The notes beneath the pieces are model-generated. The model made no database searches, was not told the origin of the DNA, and saw only the letters and a program-made list of their open reading frames with translations. A stretch of 64,000 nucleotides of DNA from DASQWC01 sp035640475 (GTDB taxonomy: Bacteria; Actinomycetota; JAICYB01). How positions within the stretch are numbered: the stretch's first letter is position 1; every line of letters starts with the position of its first letter. The DNA is taken from positions 1 to 64,000 of the forward strand of contig DASQWC010000023.1 of the NCBI GenBank assembly GCA_035640475.1, read 5' to 3'. Below are positions 55,054 to 63,722 of the stretch, piece by piece. Made by a program: the position numbers and the translations under genes.

Positions 55054-55123
55054 GGTACACTCCACTCAGGAGAGCCGGGAAGCCTGGTCGGCGCCGTCTT
55101 TGCCGTCGACCAAGGAGCTCCCG
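55054..55123 (+). promoter_or_regulatory. candidate nhaA-I-like (Li+/Na+) riboswitch upstream of nhaA
   Basis: A 70-base leader. CAGG (55067-55070) pairs with CCTG (55083-55086), and the enclosed GCCG (55074-55077) pairs with CGGC (55089-55092), making an H-type pseudoknot. An alternative 8-bp hairpin, 55086-55093 with 55104-55111 (one G-U), uses the same CGGC and ends directly at the ribosome-binding site AAGGAG (55112-55117). Mutually exclusive structures next to an SD are typical of translational riboswitches. nhaA-I motif RNAs, described as Li+-responsive, lie upstream of nhaA; I match it from memory only. Confidence 0.55.
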
Positions 55124-56158
55124 ATGGGCCCGCGTTCACGAGCTGCTTCTCGAGGATCGGCGCTCCTGGCGTTCCTCCGGACCGAGCAAGCGGCCGGGAT
55201 GTTGCTCCTCTTGGCCACGATCTCGGCGCTCGTCTGGGCCAACACCCTTTCTGGTTACGAGTCCTTCTGGACAGCTCACGTCGGGACGAAGGAGCTCAGA
55301 GATTGGGTGAACGACGACCTCATGGCGTTGTTCTTCTTTGTCGTTGGGCTCGAGATCAAGCGCGAGCTCGTCGTCGGAGAGCTGCGCGACCGCCGCACGG
55401 CCGCCCTGCCTGCACTGGCGGCAGTGGGCGGGATGCTGGCTCCGGCGCTGCTCTATCTCGCGTTCAACGCGGGACGGCCGGGCGCGCCGGGCTGGGGCAT
55501 CCCGATGGCGACGGATATCGCATTCGTCGTCGGTACGACGGCGTTGCTCGGCAGCCGCGCTCCGCAGCGCCTGCGGCTGTTCCTGCTCACGCTGGCGATC
55601 GTGGACGACGTCGGCGTCATACTGATCATCGCCCTCGCTTATTCCGGCGGAACCGTGCATCCGACGCTGATCGCCGTCGTGCTCGCGCTGCTCGTGCCGG
55701 CCAAGCCCGTTCTCGGTCGGCGGGTTCTCGAAGCGCTCGAGAACCGGTTGCATCCGGTGGCCTCGTTTGTTGTCGTCCCGGTCTTCGCCCTGGCCAACGC
55801 GGGCGTCATCGTGTCGTCCTCGTCGCTTCGCAGTGCCGTCCACTCAACGGTGTTCTGGGGCATCGTCGCCGGGCTTGTCCTCGGCAAGCCCCTCGGCATT
55901 GTGGGCGCGTCACTTCTCGGCGTGCGAACGCGATTGGGTCGGTTGCCAGCCGGAGTCAGCCGTCCGAACCTCGTCGGTGGAGGTGCGCTCGCCGGTATCG
56001 GCTTCACGGTGTCGTTGTTCATTGCGACGCTCGCCTTCACCGACGCCACGCTCGGCACGGATGCGACCTTCGGCATTCTCGTCGGGTCCGCGGTGAGCGG
56101 GATCGTGGGTACGGGCCTGCTCTTGGTCCAGGAGCCGCGGAGCGTCAGGCGGTCTTGA
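55124..56158 (+). CDS. nhaA: Na+/H+ antiporter NhaA
   Basis: A 344-aa NhaA, slightly shorter than the E. coli protein (388 aa). Twelve helices; LMALFFFVVGLEIKRELVVG, the Asp of PMATDIAFVVGT (Asp133-like) and the ion-binding Asp pair in LAIVDDVGVI (Asp163/164-like) are present. It exports Na+ or Li+ in exchange for protons. ATG 55124 is preceded by AAGGAG and by a structured leader. It is the second cation antiporter in the operon and ends 14 bases inside the convergent ygfZ-like gene. Confidence 0.94.
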   Translation: MGPRSRAASRGSALLAFLRTEQAAGMLLLLATISALVWANTLSGYESFWTAHVGTKELRDWVNDDLMALFFFVVGLEIKRELVVGELRDRRTAALPALAAVGGMLAPALLYLAFNAGRPGAPGWGIPMATDIAFVVGTTALLGSRAPQRLRLFLLTLAIVDDVGVILIIALAYSGGTVHPTLIAVVLALLVPAKPVLGRRVLEALENRLHPVASFVVVPVFALANAGVIVSSSSLRSAVHSTVFWGIVAGLVLGKPLGIVGASLLGVRTRLGRLPAGVSRPNLVGGGALAGIGFTVSLFIATLAFTDATLGTDATFGILVGSAVSGIVGTGLLLVQEPRSVRRS

Positions 56159-57047
56159 CCTTCGTACCTTCCGGAACCGGGCCGAGCGTTGCCTCTCCTC
56201 CGCCGTCGACGGCAAGAGACGCCCCTGCGGGCGGCTCGACGCGCACCATGCCGATGCCGACGACGCCGAAGCGCGGCGAGGTCGTTGCCGACGTCACCCG
56301 GCCGACAGCTTCGCTGCCGGATCGCAGCTCGCGGCCGGCGAGACCGCTCGCATCGACACCGTCGAACCGCAACGTGCGCAACACTTTGTTGATGTGTCCA
56401 CGGAAGTGGATGCGCGCGACGGTCTCCTGGCCGACGTAACAGCCCTTCTGCGCAGAGACGACTCTCGTGAGCCCCGCTTCCTGCGGGAGATCACGGTCGC
56501 CGAAGTCGACGCCGAAACGTCCGGCGCCGGCTTCTATCCGCACGACGTCGTACAACTCCGGGACGGCGTTCGGGGCGTGCGGCGGTGCGTCCGTATGCAG
56601 ATCGGCGGCCGGAATGTCGCCGAGCGTATACCCGAAGACGACCGAGATCTCATCGAGCTCTATCCGGCCGTCGCCGGCCAGCGCCGTCGCATCCGGGCCG
56701 AGGACCGTGAAGCAGCGGCGCTCCTGCGTCTGGATCTCGACCTTTGTTCTGAACTTGTAGCTGGCGAACCAGTCGGCCAGCCGTCCGGCGTCCGGCTCCG
56801 CGTCGATCCAGATCTCGTCGGCGAGGAAGCCGGCACGGAAATGCGCCTGCACCCGGCCCTTCGAGTCGAGGAAGCACGACTCCACCCAGGTTCCGGGCGG
56901 GACGTCGTCCACGTCGGCGGTGATCGTGTTCTGGAGGAACCAAACGCGCTGGGGACCGGTGAGCTTGATCAGCCGCAGCGCGGGCGGACGTTCGAGCCAC
57001 ACGGCGCCGCGCCGTGCTTCGTCATATGCCTCTTCGACCGAAAGCAT
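56145..57047 (-). CDS. ygfZ: YgfZ/GcvT-like folate-binding protein
   Basis: A 300-aa protein of the YgfZ family, which binds tetrahydrofolate and helps repair or assemble Fe-S enzymes. The diagnostic motif KGCYVGQETVAR (KGC[YF]xGQE) is intact, with the N-terminal LTGPQRVWFLQNTITADV and the C-terminal small barrel. It could serve the Fe-S subunit SdhB. A histidine phosphatase gene lies 12 bases upstream... of its stop order reversed: the phosphatase starts further right and ends 12 bases before this start. Confidence 0.9.
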   Translation of the reverse strand: MLSVEEAYDEARRGAVWLERPPALRLIKLTGPQRVWFLQNTITADVDDVPPGTWVESCFLDSKGRVQAHFRAGFLADEIWIDAEPDAGRLADWFASYKFRTKVEIQTQERRCFTVLGPDATALAGDGRIELDEISVVFGYTLGDIPAADLHTDAPPHAPNAVPELYDVVRIEAGAGRFGVDFGDRDLPQEAGLTRVVSAQKGCYVGQETVARIHFRGHINKVLRTLRFDGVDASGLAGRELRSGSEAVGRVTSATTSPRFGVVGIGMVRVEPPAGASLAVDGGGEATLGPVPEGTKVKTA

Positions 57048-57059
57048 CCGGCTCCCACG

Positions 57060-57575
57060 CTACTCGTGGAGCGTGAACGCGTCGCCGTCACAGACGACGA
57101 CCACGCCGTCACCTTTGCCGAGCGCAGCGATCGTCCGGCCCGTCGCGCCCCAAACCGCGGCCTCGATCATCGGCGAGTGTCCGACCGCGAGCGCTCGTCC
57201 TCCATTGGGCACCAACGCCGCGATACCACGGAGCGCATCGATGAACCGCTCGGTCTCCAGCTCAACGAACGACCTGTCGGCCTCGAGGAACGCAGCAAGC
57301 TCCCCGTTGCGCGTCTTGGAGTAGATGTCTCGCCAACGATCCTCGTGCTCCGATCTCAAGCCGTCCAGAACCACGACACCGCCGGGGACCGGCAGACCGG
57401 ACCCCGCGATGAAGCAAGCTGCCGCCTGCGTCGCGCGCTGTGCGCCCGAGGAGACGACCAGGTCGTACGGACCGCGCAGTGCCGCACCGATACGAACGGC
57501 CTCGGCGATCCCGTCCGCCGTCAGAACGTCGCCGTCGTTTGCGGTGTGTCGCCGGAGCTCGATCGACTTCGTCAC
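57060..57575 (-). CDS. histidine phosphatase superfamily (SixA-like)
   Basis: A 171-aa compact histidine phosphatase: IELRRHTANDGDVLTADGIA (phospho-His motif RRH), VVSSGAQRATQAA, and the second His in ALAVGHSPMIEAA. The short length is like SixA. GTG 57575 lies 16 bases from the divergent cysS GTG (57592), so at least one of the two mRNAs has almost no leader. The longer frame to 57599 would overlap cysS. Confidence 0.85.
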   Translation of the reverse strand: MTKSIELRRHTANDGDVLTADGIAEAVRIGAALRGPYDLVVSSGAQRATQAAACFIAGSGLPVPGGVVVLDGLRSEHEDRWRDIYSKTRNGELAAFLEADRSFVELETERFIDALRGIAALVPNGGRALAVGHSPMIEAAVWGATGRTIAALGKGDGVVVVCDGDAFTLHE

Positions 57576-57578
57576 TTG

Positions 57579-57584
57579 TAGCCT
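57579..57584 (+). promoter_or_regulatory. candidate -10 box of leaderless cysS promoter
   Basis: TAGCCT, 7 bases before GTG 57592; same hexamer and spacing as at 39063-39068. No Shine-Dalgarno precedes the GTG. Confidence 0.45.
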
Positions 57585-57591
57585 TGACCTT

Positions 57592-58998
57592 GTGCTCAAC
57601 CTCTACAACACGCTAACCGGCCGGAAGGAAGCGGTCGTCCCCGAGAACGGGACCGTGAAGATCTACTCATGCGGCCCGACCGTCTACCGGCCCGTGCACA
57701 TCGGCAACTTGCGCTCATTTCTCTTGTCCGACATCGTCGCGCGCGCCATCACGTACCGAGATGTCGAGGTCTACAAGGTCATGAACATCACCGATGTCGG
57801 ACACATGACCGACGAGCTCACCGACGACGGCCGTGACAAGATGCTGCTGGCCGCGGACGACGAAGGACTGTCTACCGAACAAATCGCAGCCAAGTACACG
57901 AACGCCTTCCACGAGGACATCGCCGCCGTCAACATCAAACCGGCAGACGTGTACCCGAAAGCAACAGAGCACGTCCCGCAGATCATCGAGCTCATCGCCA
58001 AGCTCATCGAGCGCGGCCACGCCTACGAGGTCGGCGGCACCGTCTACTACGACGTCACCACGTTTCCCGCCTACGGACGCCTCTCGCACCAGTCGCTCGA
58101 CGACATGCGCGCGGGCCACCGTATCGAGGAAGTCGACAGCGCGAAGCGCCATCACCAGGACTTTGTGCTGTGGCGCGCGGCCGGGCCGAGACGGGAGCTC
58201 GTGTACGACTCGCCCTGGGGACCGGGCTATCCCGGCTGGCATATCGAGTGCTCCGCGATGTCGCTCGAATACCTCGGCGAGCGCTTCGATATCCACACGG
58301 CCGGCATCGACCTGCGCTTTCCCCATCACGAGGACGAGATCGCGCAGTCCGAGGGAGCGGTCGGGCACGAAGTCGTCAAGCTCTGGGTGCACGGTGAGCA
58401 CCTGTTGATGGGACGCGCAAAGATGGCGAAGTCGGCCGGCAACGTGCTGACGATCGGGAGCGTCGCCGATCAAGGATTCGATCCACTCGCGTTCCGGTAC
58501 CTGTGCTTCACCGGCCGGTATCGGCGCCAGGTCCACTTTACAGACGACGCGCTCGTCGCGGCCGCAACAGCGCTCCGTCGATTGCGCGAGCAAGTCTCCT
58601 TGCTCGGCGGCGCCGGTGCGGTGCCGGCGACGGACACCGCGTTGCGCGAAGCGGTCGAAGACGACGCGGCTTTGGCCCATCACGCGCGCTTCGTCGACGC
58701 CGTCACCGACGATCTCGACCTGCCTTCGGCGCTGACGGTGCTGCACGATGCGCTCGGCGACGATGCCGTATCGCCCGCCGTGCGCTGGACGCTTGCCGCA
58801 TCGTGGGATGCCGTCCTCGGCCTGGATCTCGTCGGCTCCGGCGAGCTCCCTCCGGAACTCGCCGCGCTCGTGCGCGAGCGCGAGGAAGCGCGCAGCGCAC
58901 GCGACTTCGCCCGCGCCGACGAGATCCGTGATCGTCTCCGTTCCGCCGGTATCGAGCTGCTCGACTCGGCGGCCGGAACCAGCTGGGTGAGGAGATAG
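57592..58998 (+). CDS. cysS: cysteinyl-tRNA synthetase
   Basis: A 468-aa class I aminoacyl-tRNA synthetase charging tRNA-Cys. The zinc site begins with YSCGPTVY, followed by the HIGH-like HIGN (VHIGNLRS), IECSAMS and FPHHEDE; the KMSKS loop reads KMAKSAGN. C-terminal DALR-type helical domain present. A homology check against the mycothiol ligase MshC favours CysS because of its length (MshC ~410 aa). GTG 57592 matches the family start ([11 protein letters not shown]). Confidence 0.94.
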   Translation: MLNLYNTLTGRKEAVVPENGTVKIYSCGPTVYRPVHIGNLRSFLLSDIVARAITYRDVEVYKVMNITDVGHMTDELTDDGRDKMLLAADDEGLSTEQIAAKYTNAFHEDIAAVNIKPADVYPKATEHVPQIIELIAKLIERGHAYEVGGTVYYDVTTFPAYGRLSHQSLDDMRAGHRIEEVDSAKRHHQDFVLWRAAGPRRELVYDSPWGPGYPGWHIECSAMSLEYLGERFDIHTAGIDLRFPHHEDEIAQSEGAVGHEVVKLWVHGEHLLMGRAKMAKSAGNVLTIGSVADQGFDPLAFRYLCFTGRYRRQVHFTDDALVAAATALRRLREQVSLLGGAGAVPATDTALREAVEDDAALAHHARFVDAVTDDLDLPSALTVLHDALGDDAVSPAVRWTLAASWDAVLGLDLVGSGELPPELAALVREREEARSARDFARADEIRDRLRSAGIELLDSAAGTSWVRR

Positions 58999-59981
58999 CG
59001 ATCCGTTCCGTCAAGTCATCCCTCGACGAGCTCCTCGCGGGGGCGGAGTCGCGAGAGCCGTGGAAGACCGCCGATTCGCTGTCGGGAAGCGAGCTCGAAC
59101 GCGTCGTCATCGGCGGTGAGCGATACGTCCTGAAGCACTTGCACGTGGACGACGACTGGATCCAGCGCGCTCAGGGTGACCTGGTGACGCGGCCGGTCGT
59201 GATGTGGACGGCGGGGCTGTACGACGAGCTGCCGGAATTCATCGACCACACGATCGTCGACATCGCGACCGGACTCGGCCGCAACGGGTGGGGCGCCGCA
59301 CTGTTGATGCGCGACGTCTCCGGCTGCATGGTGTCCGTCGAGAAGGGCACTATTCCTCTCGATCAGCACGCGCGATTCATCGATCACATGGCAAAGCTCC
59401 ACGCACACTTCTGGGGCTTCCGCGACACGTACGGTCTCATGCCGAGAGGCAACCTCTACCTCATGTTCTCGTCACTCATGACCGATTACGAGGCCGGGCA
59501 CGGCGGGCCGGGCGGCGTCCCAGACATGGCCGGCGCGGGGTGGGAGCGCATGGCCGACCTTGCGCCCGGGCTGGCCGAGATCGTCTTCCCGCTTCTGCGC
59601 GACCCGTGGCCGCTGGTCGACGCTCAGGCCGCCGGGCCGCAGACGCTGGTCCACAGCGACTGGAAGGCCGGCAACCTCGGCTCCCACGACGATGGACGGA
59701 CCATCCTGCTCGACTGGGCCTTCCCCAGCGAAGCACCCGGGACGGCCGACCTCGGGTGGTACCTGGCGGTGAACTGCGATCTCCTCCCGCATTCCAAAGA
59801 GGAGACGATCGCCCTATATAAGGAGTCGCTCGAGCGTGAGGGCATCCAGACCACAGGCTGGTGGGAAGCGCAGCTCGAGCTTGCCCTGCTCGCTCAGGTC
59901 GTGCTTCTCGGCTGGTCGAAGACGGGCGACGAGCTGGCCTGGTGGGAGGAGCGGGTACCCCGGGCGCTTCGCTTCCTTTAA
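58983..59981 (+). CDS. aminoglycoside/choline-kinase-like phosphotransferase, non-canonical start
   Basis: About 326-332 aa, paralogous to the kinase at 10865-11824: N-lobe Lys in RYVLKHLHVDD, MRDVSG hinge, catalytic loop LVHSDWKAGNLGS (HSD rather than HGD) and metal motif ILLDWAF. In this frame no ATG, GTG or TTG occurs between the stop at 58929 and TTG 59139, which is already past the conserved Lys. Possible starts are CTG 58983 or ATC 59001; ATC has GAGGAG six bases upstream. Overlaps the end of cysS, and its stop overlaps convergent glnD by 4 bases. Confidence 0.75.
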   Translation: MGEEIAIRSVKSSLDELLAGAESREPWKTADSLSGSELERVVIGGERYVLKHLHVDDDWIQRAQGDLVTRPVVMWTAGLYDELPEFIDHTIVDIATGLGRNGWGAALLMRDVSGCMVSVEKGTIPLDQHARFIDHMAKLHAHFWGFRDTYGLMPRGNLYLMFSSLMTDYEAGHGGPGGVPDMAGAGWERMADLAPGLAEIVFPLLRDPWPLVDAQAAGPQTLVHSDWKAGNLGSHDDGRTILLDWAFPSEAPGTADLGWYLAVNCDLLPHSKEETIALYKESLEREGIQTTGWWEAQLELALLAQVVLLGWSKTGDELAWWEERVPRALRFL

Positions 59982-62536
59982 GAACGATCTCTGGGCTGAA
60001 GTGCCCGGTGGAGACTCTCCTCGATCCGCCGGACGTGCTCCGCGCTTGTGACCCGGTGACCCTCGAGATCGTGGACGTAGAACACGTCGACCACCTCCAC
60101 CCCGTAGGTCGCGATCTTCGCAAACGAGAGGTCGCACCCCACGTCGACCAGCGCTTTCGTGATCATCCGAAGGAGGCCGAGCCTGTCCTCGGTGTGAACC
60201 TCGACGACCGTGTGGGTCTGGGACGCGTGGTTGTCGACGACGACCTGGAGGCTGGCGCCCGATCTGGTGCCCATGCGCCGGCGCCTGGATTGGGCGGCCT
60301 TCCGGCCGAGCTGGTCGTCGAGGTCGAGGTGCCCGTCCAACGCCGAGGCGATGTCGCGCCGCACCTGCTGCCAGCGATCCTCGGGAACCGAGCCGTGCGC
60401 CCCGCGGACGCGGAAGACTTCGATGGCAACACCGTCCGAGCGCGTGTAGATCTCGGCGTCGTGTACGTCGATCGACCGAAGGGCAAGCACGCCGGCTACG
60501 GCTGCGAACAGGCCCGGCCGGTCGTGCGCGACCACGATGAGCTCGTCGGCTTCCTCCAGCCGCTCCTCGGACGTCCGCACCTCACCCGGGCCGAGGGGTT
60601 CGCGCAGCAGACGAAGCTGGCGAAGTGCCGCGTCGACCTCCAGACCGGCGAGCCATGCCTCGGGCATCGGTCCGACGACGCGCTCGGCCTCCTCACGTGA
60701 CAACTCGAGCGTTTCGGCGAGCGCTCCGAGCTGCTGCGACATCTCCCCGGGCGCGTCCGGCGCGCCTTCGAGACGGTGCTTCGTCTTGGCGTAGAGCTCC
60801 CGCACGAGTGAGGCCCGGAAGGACGACCATGCCTCGGGGCCCGTCGCGAGCGAATCCGCACGCGTGAGCAGGAACAACATGGCCAGACGCCGGATGTCGC
60901 CGACTCGCTCTACGGTCTCGTCGATCGTCCGCGCATCGTTGAGATCCCTGCGCGTCGCCAGCGAGACCAACGTCAAGTGCTCACGGACGAGAAACTCGAC
61001 GTCGTCGACCTTGGACGGCTCGAGTCCGATGCGCCGCGCCGACTCGACGGCGAGGCGGCTCCCCTGCGCGGAGTGATCGCCTCCTCGTCCTTTTCCGATG
61101 TCGTGGAGCAGTGCGGCGAGGAATAACGGCTGGTGGTCGTCGACGTACGACCAGGCATCTTTTTGGTCGCGCTCGTCGGAGGAGCGGCTGGCGGCGAGCT
61201 CGGCGACGGCGGCGAGCAGATGCCGGTCCACCGTGTACCGGTGATAGAGATCGCGCTGTGGAAAACATCTGATCGGGTCCCACTCGTGCAAGAGGGCGCC
61301 GAGCAGTCCGGCGAGATCCATTGCTTCAAGCGCGCGAACGCCGCCCGCGCCCGATTGAAGAATGTCGAGGAATACCTCGCGTGCGTCGGAAGTCCATACG
61401 AGCTCCGGCGATTGCACCAAGTCCTCGTGCAAACGGTTGAGTGCGCCTCGTCCGATCGGCGCATCGCGTCGAACCGATGTAAGGAATACTCGCAACCAAC
61501 CCGCGGGATCGTCGCGCGGGTGCGTCACCGCCGTAACCTCTAGTCGTCCGTCGACGAGCACACATCCTTCGCCCGCGGTCTCCGTGTCGGTCGAACGCCA
61601 GCGACGACGACGCTGGTGTGTGATGCGATCCCAGAAGCTCGTCACGACCGCGTCGACTTGGCGCGCGTGTGCGTAGAGCTCCTGCATCACGCGATCGGCG
61701 GGCCCGGCGCCGTTCCCTTCGTATCCGAACCGGCGCGCGAGGTCGTCCTGCTCGGCGAGATACAGCTGGTCCTGGTGCCGAGCCGTCAGCAAGTGCAGAC
61801 CGATCCTGAGACGAAGCAGAAACGTTCGTGCCGACGCGATGAGGTTTCGATCGAGCTCGCTCAGGTGCCCGGAGGCAACGAGACCCTCGAGACCGTCGCC
61901 ACCCGGCAACACCTTCGACGCCCACAGGATCGTATGAATGTCTCGCAGCCCTCCCGCTGAGTCGCGGATGTTCGGCTCGAGCAAGTGACCCGCGTGTCCG
62001 TAGCGCAGATGCCGGTCCGACGATGACTTCACGAGTTCCCTGAAGAAGGAGGCCCGTCCCCGGTCGATCCGCCGGCGTACCGATCCATCGAGATCGGCGA
62101 ACAAACCGCGATCGCCGGACAGGAAGCGAGCATCGATTACCGCGCACACCTCGTCGATTTGATTGAAGTTTCGAATGACGTCACGAGGTTCGCGGATCCT
62201 GTCGCCGAGCTCGCGTTTCGAGTCGTACAGCGGGTACATCACCTCGCGGCTCAACGCGGTGACGTCCGCGCTCGGCCAGCCCCGATAGAGCAGCAATAAG
62301 TCCAGGTCGGAGGCGGGAGCCAGCTCGCGCCGTCCGTAGCCCCCGAGAGCCAGGAGGGCGATTCCTTCCTGCGGACGGCCCGAACGCGAGAGCGCGTCAT
62401 CGAAGACGCCGACGACGATCGCATCGACGTCGTTGGAGTGCGCAACAACGATGTCGTCCGACGACATACCCGAGTCGCCGAGCGACTCGACGCGGCCACG
62501 AGCGCGGGCGAATGCTTCGCGGATCTCGACGGTCAC
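59978..62536 (-). CDS. glnD: bifunctional PII uridylyltransferase/uridylyl-removing enzyme GlnD
   Basis: An 852-aa nitrogen sensor. The nucleotidyltransferase domain has LGGYGRRELAPASDLDLLLL (65-83); the HD domain has YHRYTVDRHLL (431-441) and LLHDIGKGRGGDH (476-488); ACT1 is ~664-735 (VVAHDRPGLFAAVAGVL) and ACT2 ~774-845 (VEVHTEDRLGLLRMITKA). All metal ligands look intact, unlike the fusion protein at 52311. In actinobacteria GlnD usually adenylylates PII. It would act on both PII proteins here in response to glutamine. Confidence 0.94.
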   Translation of the reverse strand: MTVEIREAFARARGRVESLGDSGMSSDDIVVAHSNDVDAIVVGVFDDALSRSGRPQEGIALLALGGYGRRELAPASDLDLLLLYRGWPSADVTALSREVMYPLYDSKRELGDRIREPRDVIRNFNQIDEVCAVIDARFLSGDRGLFADLDGSVRRRIDRGRASFFRELVKSSSDRHLRYGHAGHLLEPNIRDSAGGLRDIHTILWASKVLPGGDGLEGLVASGHLSELDRNLIASARTFLLRLRIGLHLLTARHQDQLYLAEQDDLARRFGYEGNGAGPADRVMQELYAHARQVDAVVTSFWDRITHQRRRRWRSTDTETAGEGCVLVDGRLEVTAVTHPRDDPAGWLRVFLTSVRRDAPIGRGALNRLHEDLVQSPELVWTSDAREVFLDILQSGAGGVRALEAMDLAGLLGALLHEWDPIRCFPQRDLYHRYTVDRHLLAAVAELAASRSSDERDQKDAWSYVDDHQPLFLAALLHDIGKGRGGDHSAQGSRLAVESARRIGLEPSKVDDVEFLVREHLTLVSLATRRDLNDARTIDETVERVGDIRRLAMLFLLTRADSLATGPEAWSSFRASLVRELYAKTKHRLEGAPDAPGEMSQQLGALAETLELSREEAERVVGPMPEAWLAGLEVDAALRQLRLLREPLGPGEVRTSEERLEEADELIVVAHDRPGLFAAVAGVLALRSIDVHDAEIYTRSDGVAIEVFRVRGAHGSVPEDRWQQVRRDIASALDGHLDLDDQLGRKAAQSRRRRMGTRSGASLQVVVDNHASQTHTVVEVHTEDRLGLLRMITKALVDVGCDLSFAKIATYGVEVVDVFYVHDLEGHRVTSAEHVRRIEESLHRALQPRDRS

Positions 62537-62575
62537 GGCTTCAGTATCTCGGAGACAAAACGTCGCCGAAAAAGC

Positions 62576-62605
62576 GACTCCCCCGCGGGTCTCCGCGGGG
62601 GAGTC
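62576..62605 (-). terminator. intrinsic terminator of the histone-like gene
   Basis: Perfect 13-bp stem GACTCCCCCGCGG/CCGCGGGGGAGTC (62576-62588, 62593-62605) with a 4-base loop. On the minus strand it is followed by GCTTTTT, a standard U-run. It lies 23 bases past the histone-like stop and 39 bases before glnD. Confidence 0.88.
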
Positions 62606-62628
62606 TCAGTAGTTCAAACGCACCGGAC

Positions 62629-63012
62629 TTACTTCTTCCGCCTCCTCGGTCGCTTCATAGCGACGTCGGGAGCAGCCGCCTTACGGCGCCTCCGGCGCGC
62701 GGGCTTCTTGCGAGCGGCCGCCTTCTTGCGAGCGGGCTTACGCTTCGCAGCCTTCTTCCGTGCTGGCTTGCGCTTCGCAGCCTTCTTACGCGCGGGCTTC
62801 CGCTTCGCAGCCTTCTTCCGTGCTGGCTTGCGCTTCGCCGCCTTCCTGCGCGCTGGCTTCCGCTTCGCGGCCTTCTTCCGCGCGGGCTTACGCTTCGCCG
62901 CCTTGCGAGCGGGCTTGCGCTTCGCAGCCTTCCTTCGCGCGGGCTTCTTGCGTGCAGTCGACTTACGTGCAGTCGACTTGCGACGCGATCGCTTTGCCGC
63001 CTTACGTGGCAT
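62629..63012 (-). CDS. histone H1-like Lys/Ala/Pro/Arg-repeat DNA-binding protein
   Basis: A 127-aa very basic protein built of repeated KRKPARKKAA-type decapeptides (about seven copies), starting PRKAAKRSRRKS and ending RPRRRKK. Such AKP-rich proteins resemble the C-terminal tails of eukaryotic H1 and of mycobacterial HupB and bind DNA non-specifically. It lacks the globular HU fold. GGAGGTGA six bases before ATG 63012, a promoter-like pair and a strong terminator indicate a well-expressed single gene. Confidence 0.83.
   Translation of the reverse strand: MPRKAAKRSRRKSTARKSTARKKPARRKAAKRKPARKAAKRKPARKKAAKRKPARRKAAKRKPARKKAAKRKPARKKAAKRKPARKKAAKRKPARKKAAARKKPARRRRRKAAAPDVAMKRPRRRKK
62741..62945 (-). 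repeat. tandem 30-bp repeat inside the histone-like gene
   Basis: The 8-base core CGCTTCGC recurs at 62741, 62771, 62801, 62831, 62861, 62891 and 62918, giving six 30-base periods or near-periods and a final 27-base one. Third-position differences show the units are diverged rather than freshly duplicated. It encodes the KRKPARKKAA peptide repeats. Confidence 0.85.
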
Positions 63013-63092
63013 CCAGTTCACCTCCCTCCTTCGATCAGATGACCTCGAGTACGCAACACACCTGCACGTACCCACTTATGAGGCCGTTGATT

Positions 63093-63121
63093 ACCATAGC
63101 CGCAAGTCGTGCGCGTGTGAA
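63093..63121 (-). promoter_or_regulatory. candidate promoter of the histone-like gene
   Basis: On the minus strand TTCACA (63121-63116), 17-base spacer, TATGGT (63098-63093), giving a leader of about 74 bases before ATG 63012. A consensus TTGACA also occurs further upstream (63144-63139) with no good -10 at 17 bases. The rest of 63013-63249 shows nothing else recognisable. Confidence 0.45.
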
Positions 63122-63249
63122 GGGTTTAGTGCACCGTTTGTCAAGCACGTTGCAACGCTGCAGATGCGCAGATCACACGCAGTACTGACGTAGATTGCGT
63201 GTGGACGAAGTGTGGATCGTTGTTGCGTCGCGAATGAAATGTCGACGCG

Positions 63250-63582
63250 TTACGACGCGACGCGCGTTCGTGGACGTCTTCCGATACGAACGGAAGCAAC
63301 GCGCGCAAGAACATCTCGAATGTCTTCGCCGTCTGCAATCAACGAGAACAATCTGTGCGCTTGACGGCGCAACCGCGTGCGCTCGCGCTCAGTCAAACCG
63401 CCCCAGATGCCATAACGCTCGCCGTTGGCAAGCGCGTATTCGAGACAATCGAGGCGCACCGTGCAGTTCACACACACACGCTTGGCAGAGTCGCCGGGGC
63501 TGCCACGCTCGGGGAAGAAGAGATCAGGATCTTGCGCGCGGCAGAGCGCGCTCTCTTGCCAGTCGTAGCGAATACGCCACAC
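63250..63582 (-). CDS. WhiB-family Fe-S transcriptional regulator
   Basis: A 110-aa WhiB-like protein. The four cluster cysteines are in SALCRAQ and VCVNCTVRLDC, followed by the sigma-binding turn GIWGGLTERER and a basic C-terminal tail (RIGRRPRTR) for DNA binding. Presence of WhiB is a hallmark of Actinomycetota. AAGGGGG lies 5 bases before GTG 63582. Confidence 0.93.
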   Translation of the reverse strand: MWRIRYDWQESALCRAQDPDLFFPERGSPGDSAKRVCVNCTVRLDCLEYALANGERYGIWGGLTERERTRLRRQAHRLFSLIADGEDIRDVLARVASVRIGRRPRTRVAS

Positions 63583-63623
63583 GCCTGCCCCCTTGGTCGC
63601 ATCGGTCGCATCAACGAGGGATT

Positions 63624-63670
63624 GTGTAATTACGTTCGTGTAATTGTAGTGACACCGTCACTTCTGTCAA
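63624..63670 (-). promoter_or_regulatory. whiB promoter with overlapping operator-like repeats
   Basis: On the minus strand TTGACA (63670-63665), 16-base spacer, TACAAT (63648-63643): the best sigma-70-type promoter in the window. The spacer holds the inverted repeat GTGAC-ACC-GTCAC (63649-63661). Two direct repeats GTGTAATT (63624-63631, 63638-63645, plus strand) flank the predicted start site. These are plausible repressor or self-regulation sites. Confidence 0.7.
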
Positions 63671-63722
63671 GGGGTGGGGCTGGAGTGTCGTTCGCCGAAA
63701 TCGCCGCGCTGTTATCGCGCGA

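Noticed and set aside
57592..58998. MshC (mycothiol ligase) instead of CysS
   Set aside because: Length of 468 aa and an intact C-terminal tRNA-recognition region favour CysS.
62741..62945. possible CRISPR-like array
   Set aside because: Period is 27-30 bases with no unique spacers; the repeat is coding.
62438..63193. 251-codon plus-strand ORF with repeated LRFAAFFRAG units
   Set aside because: It is the complement of the histone-like repeat; the minus frame has SD, promoter-like boxes and terminator.
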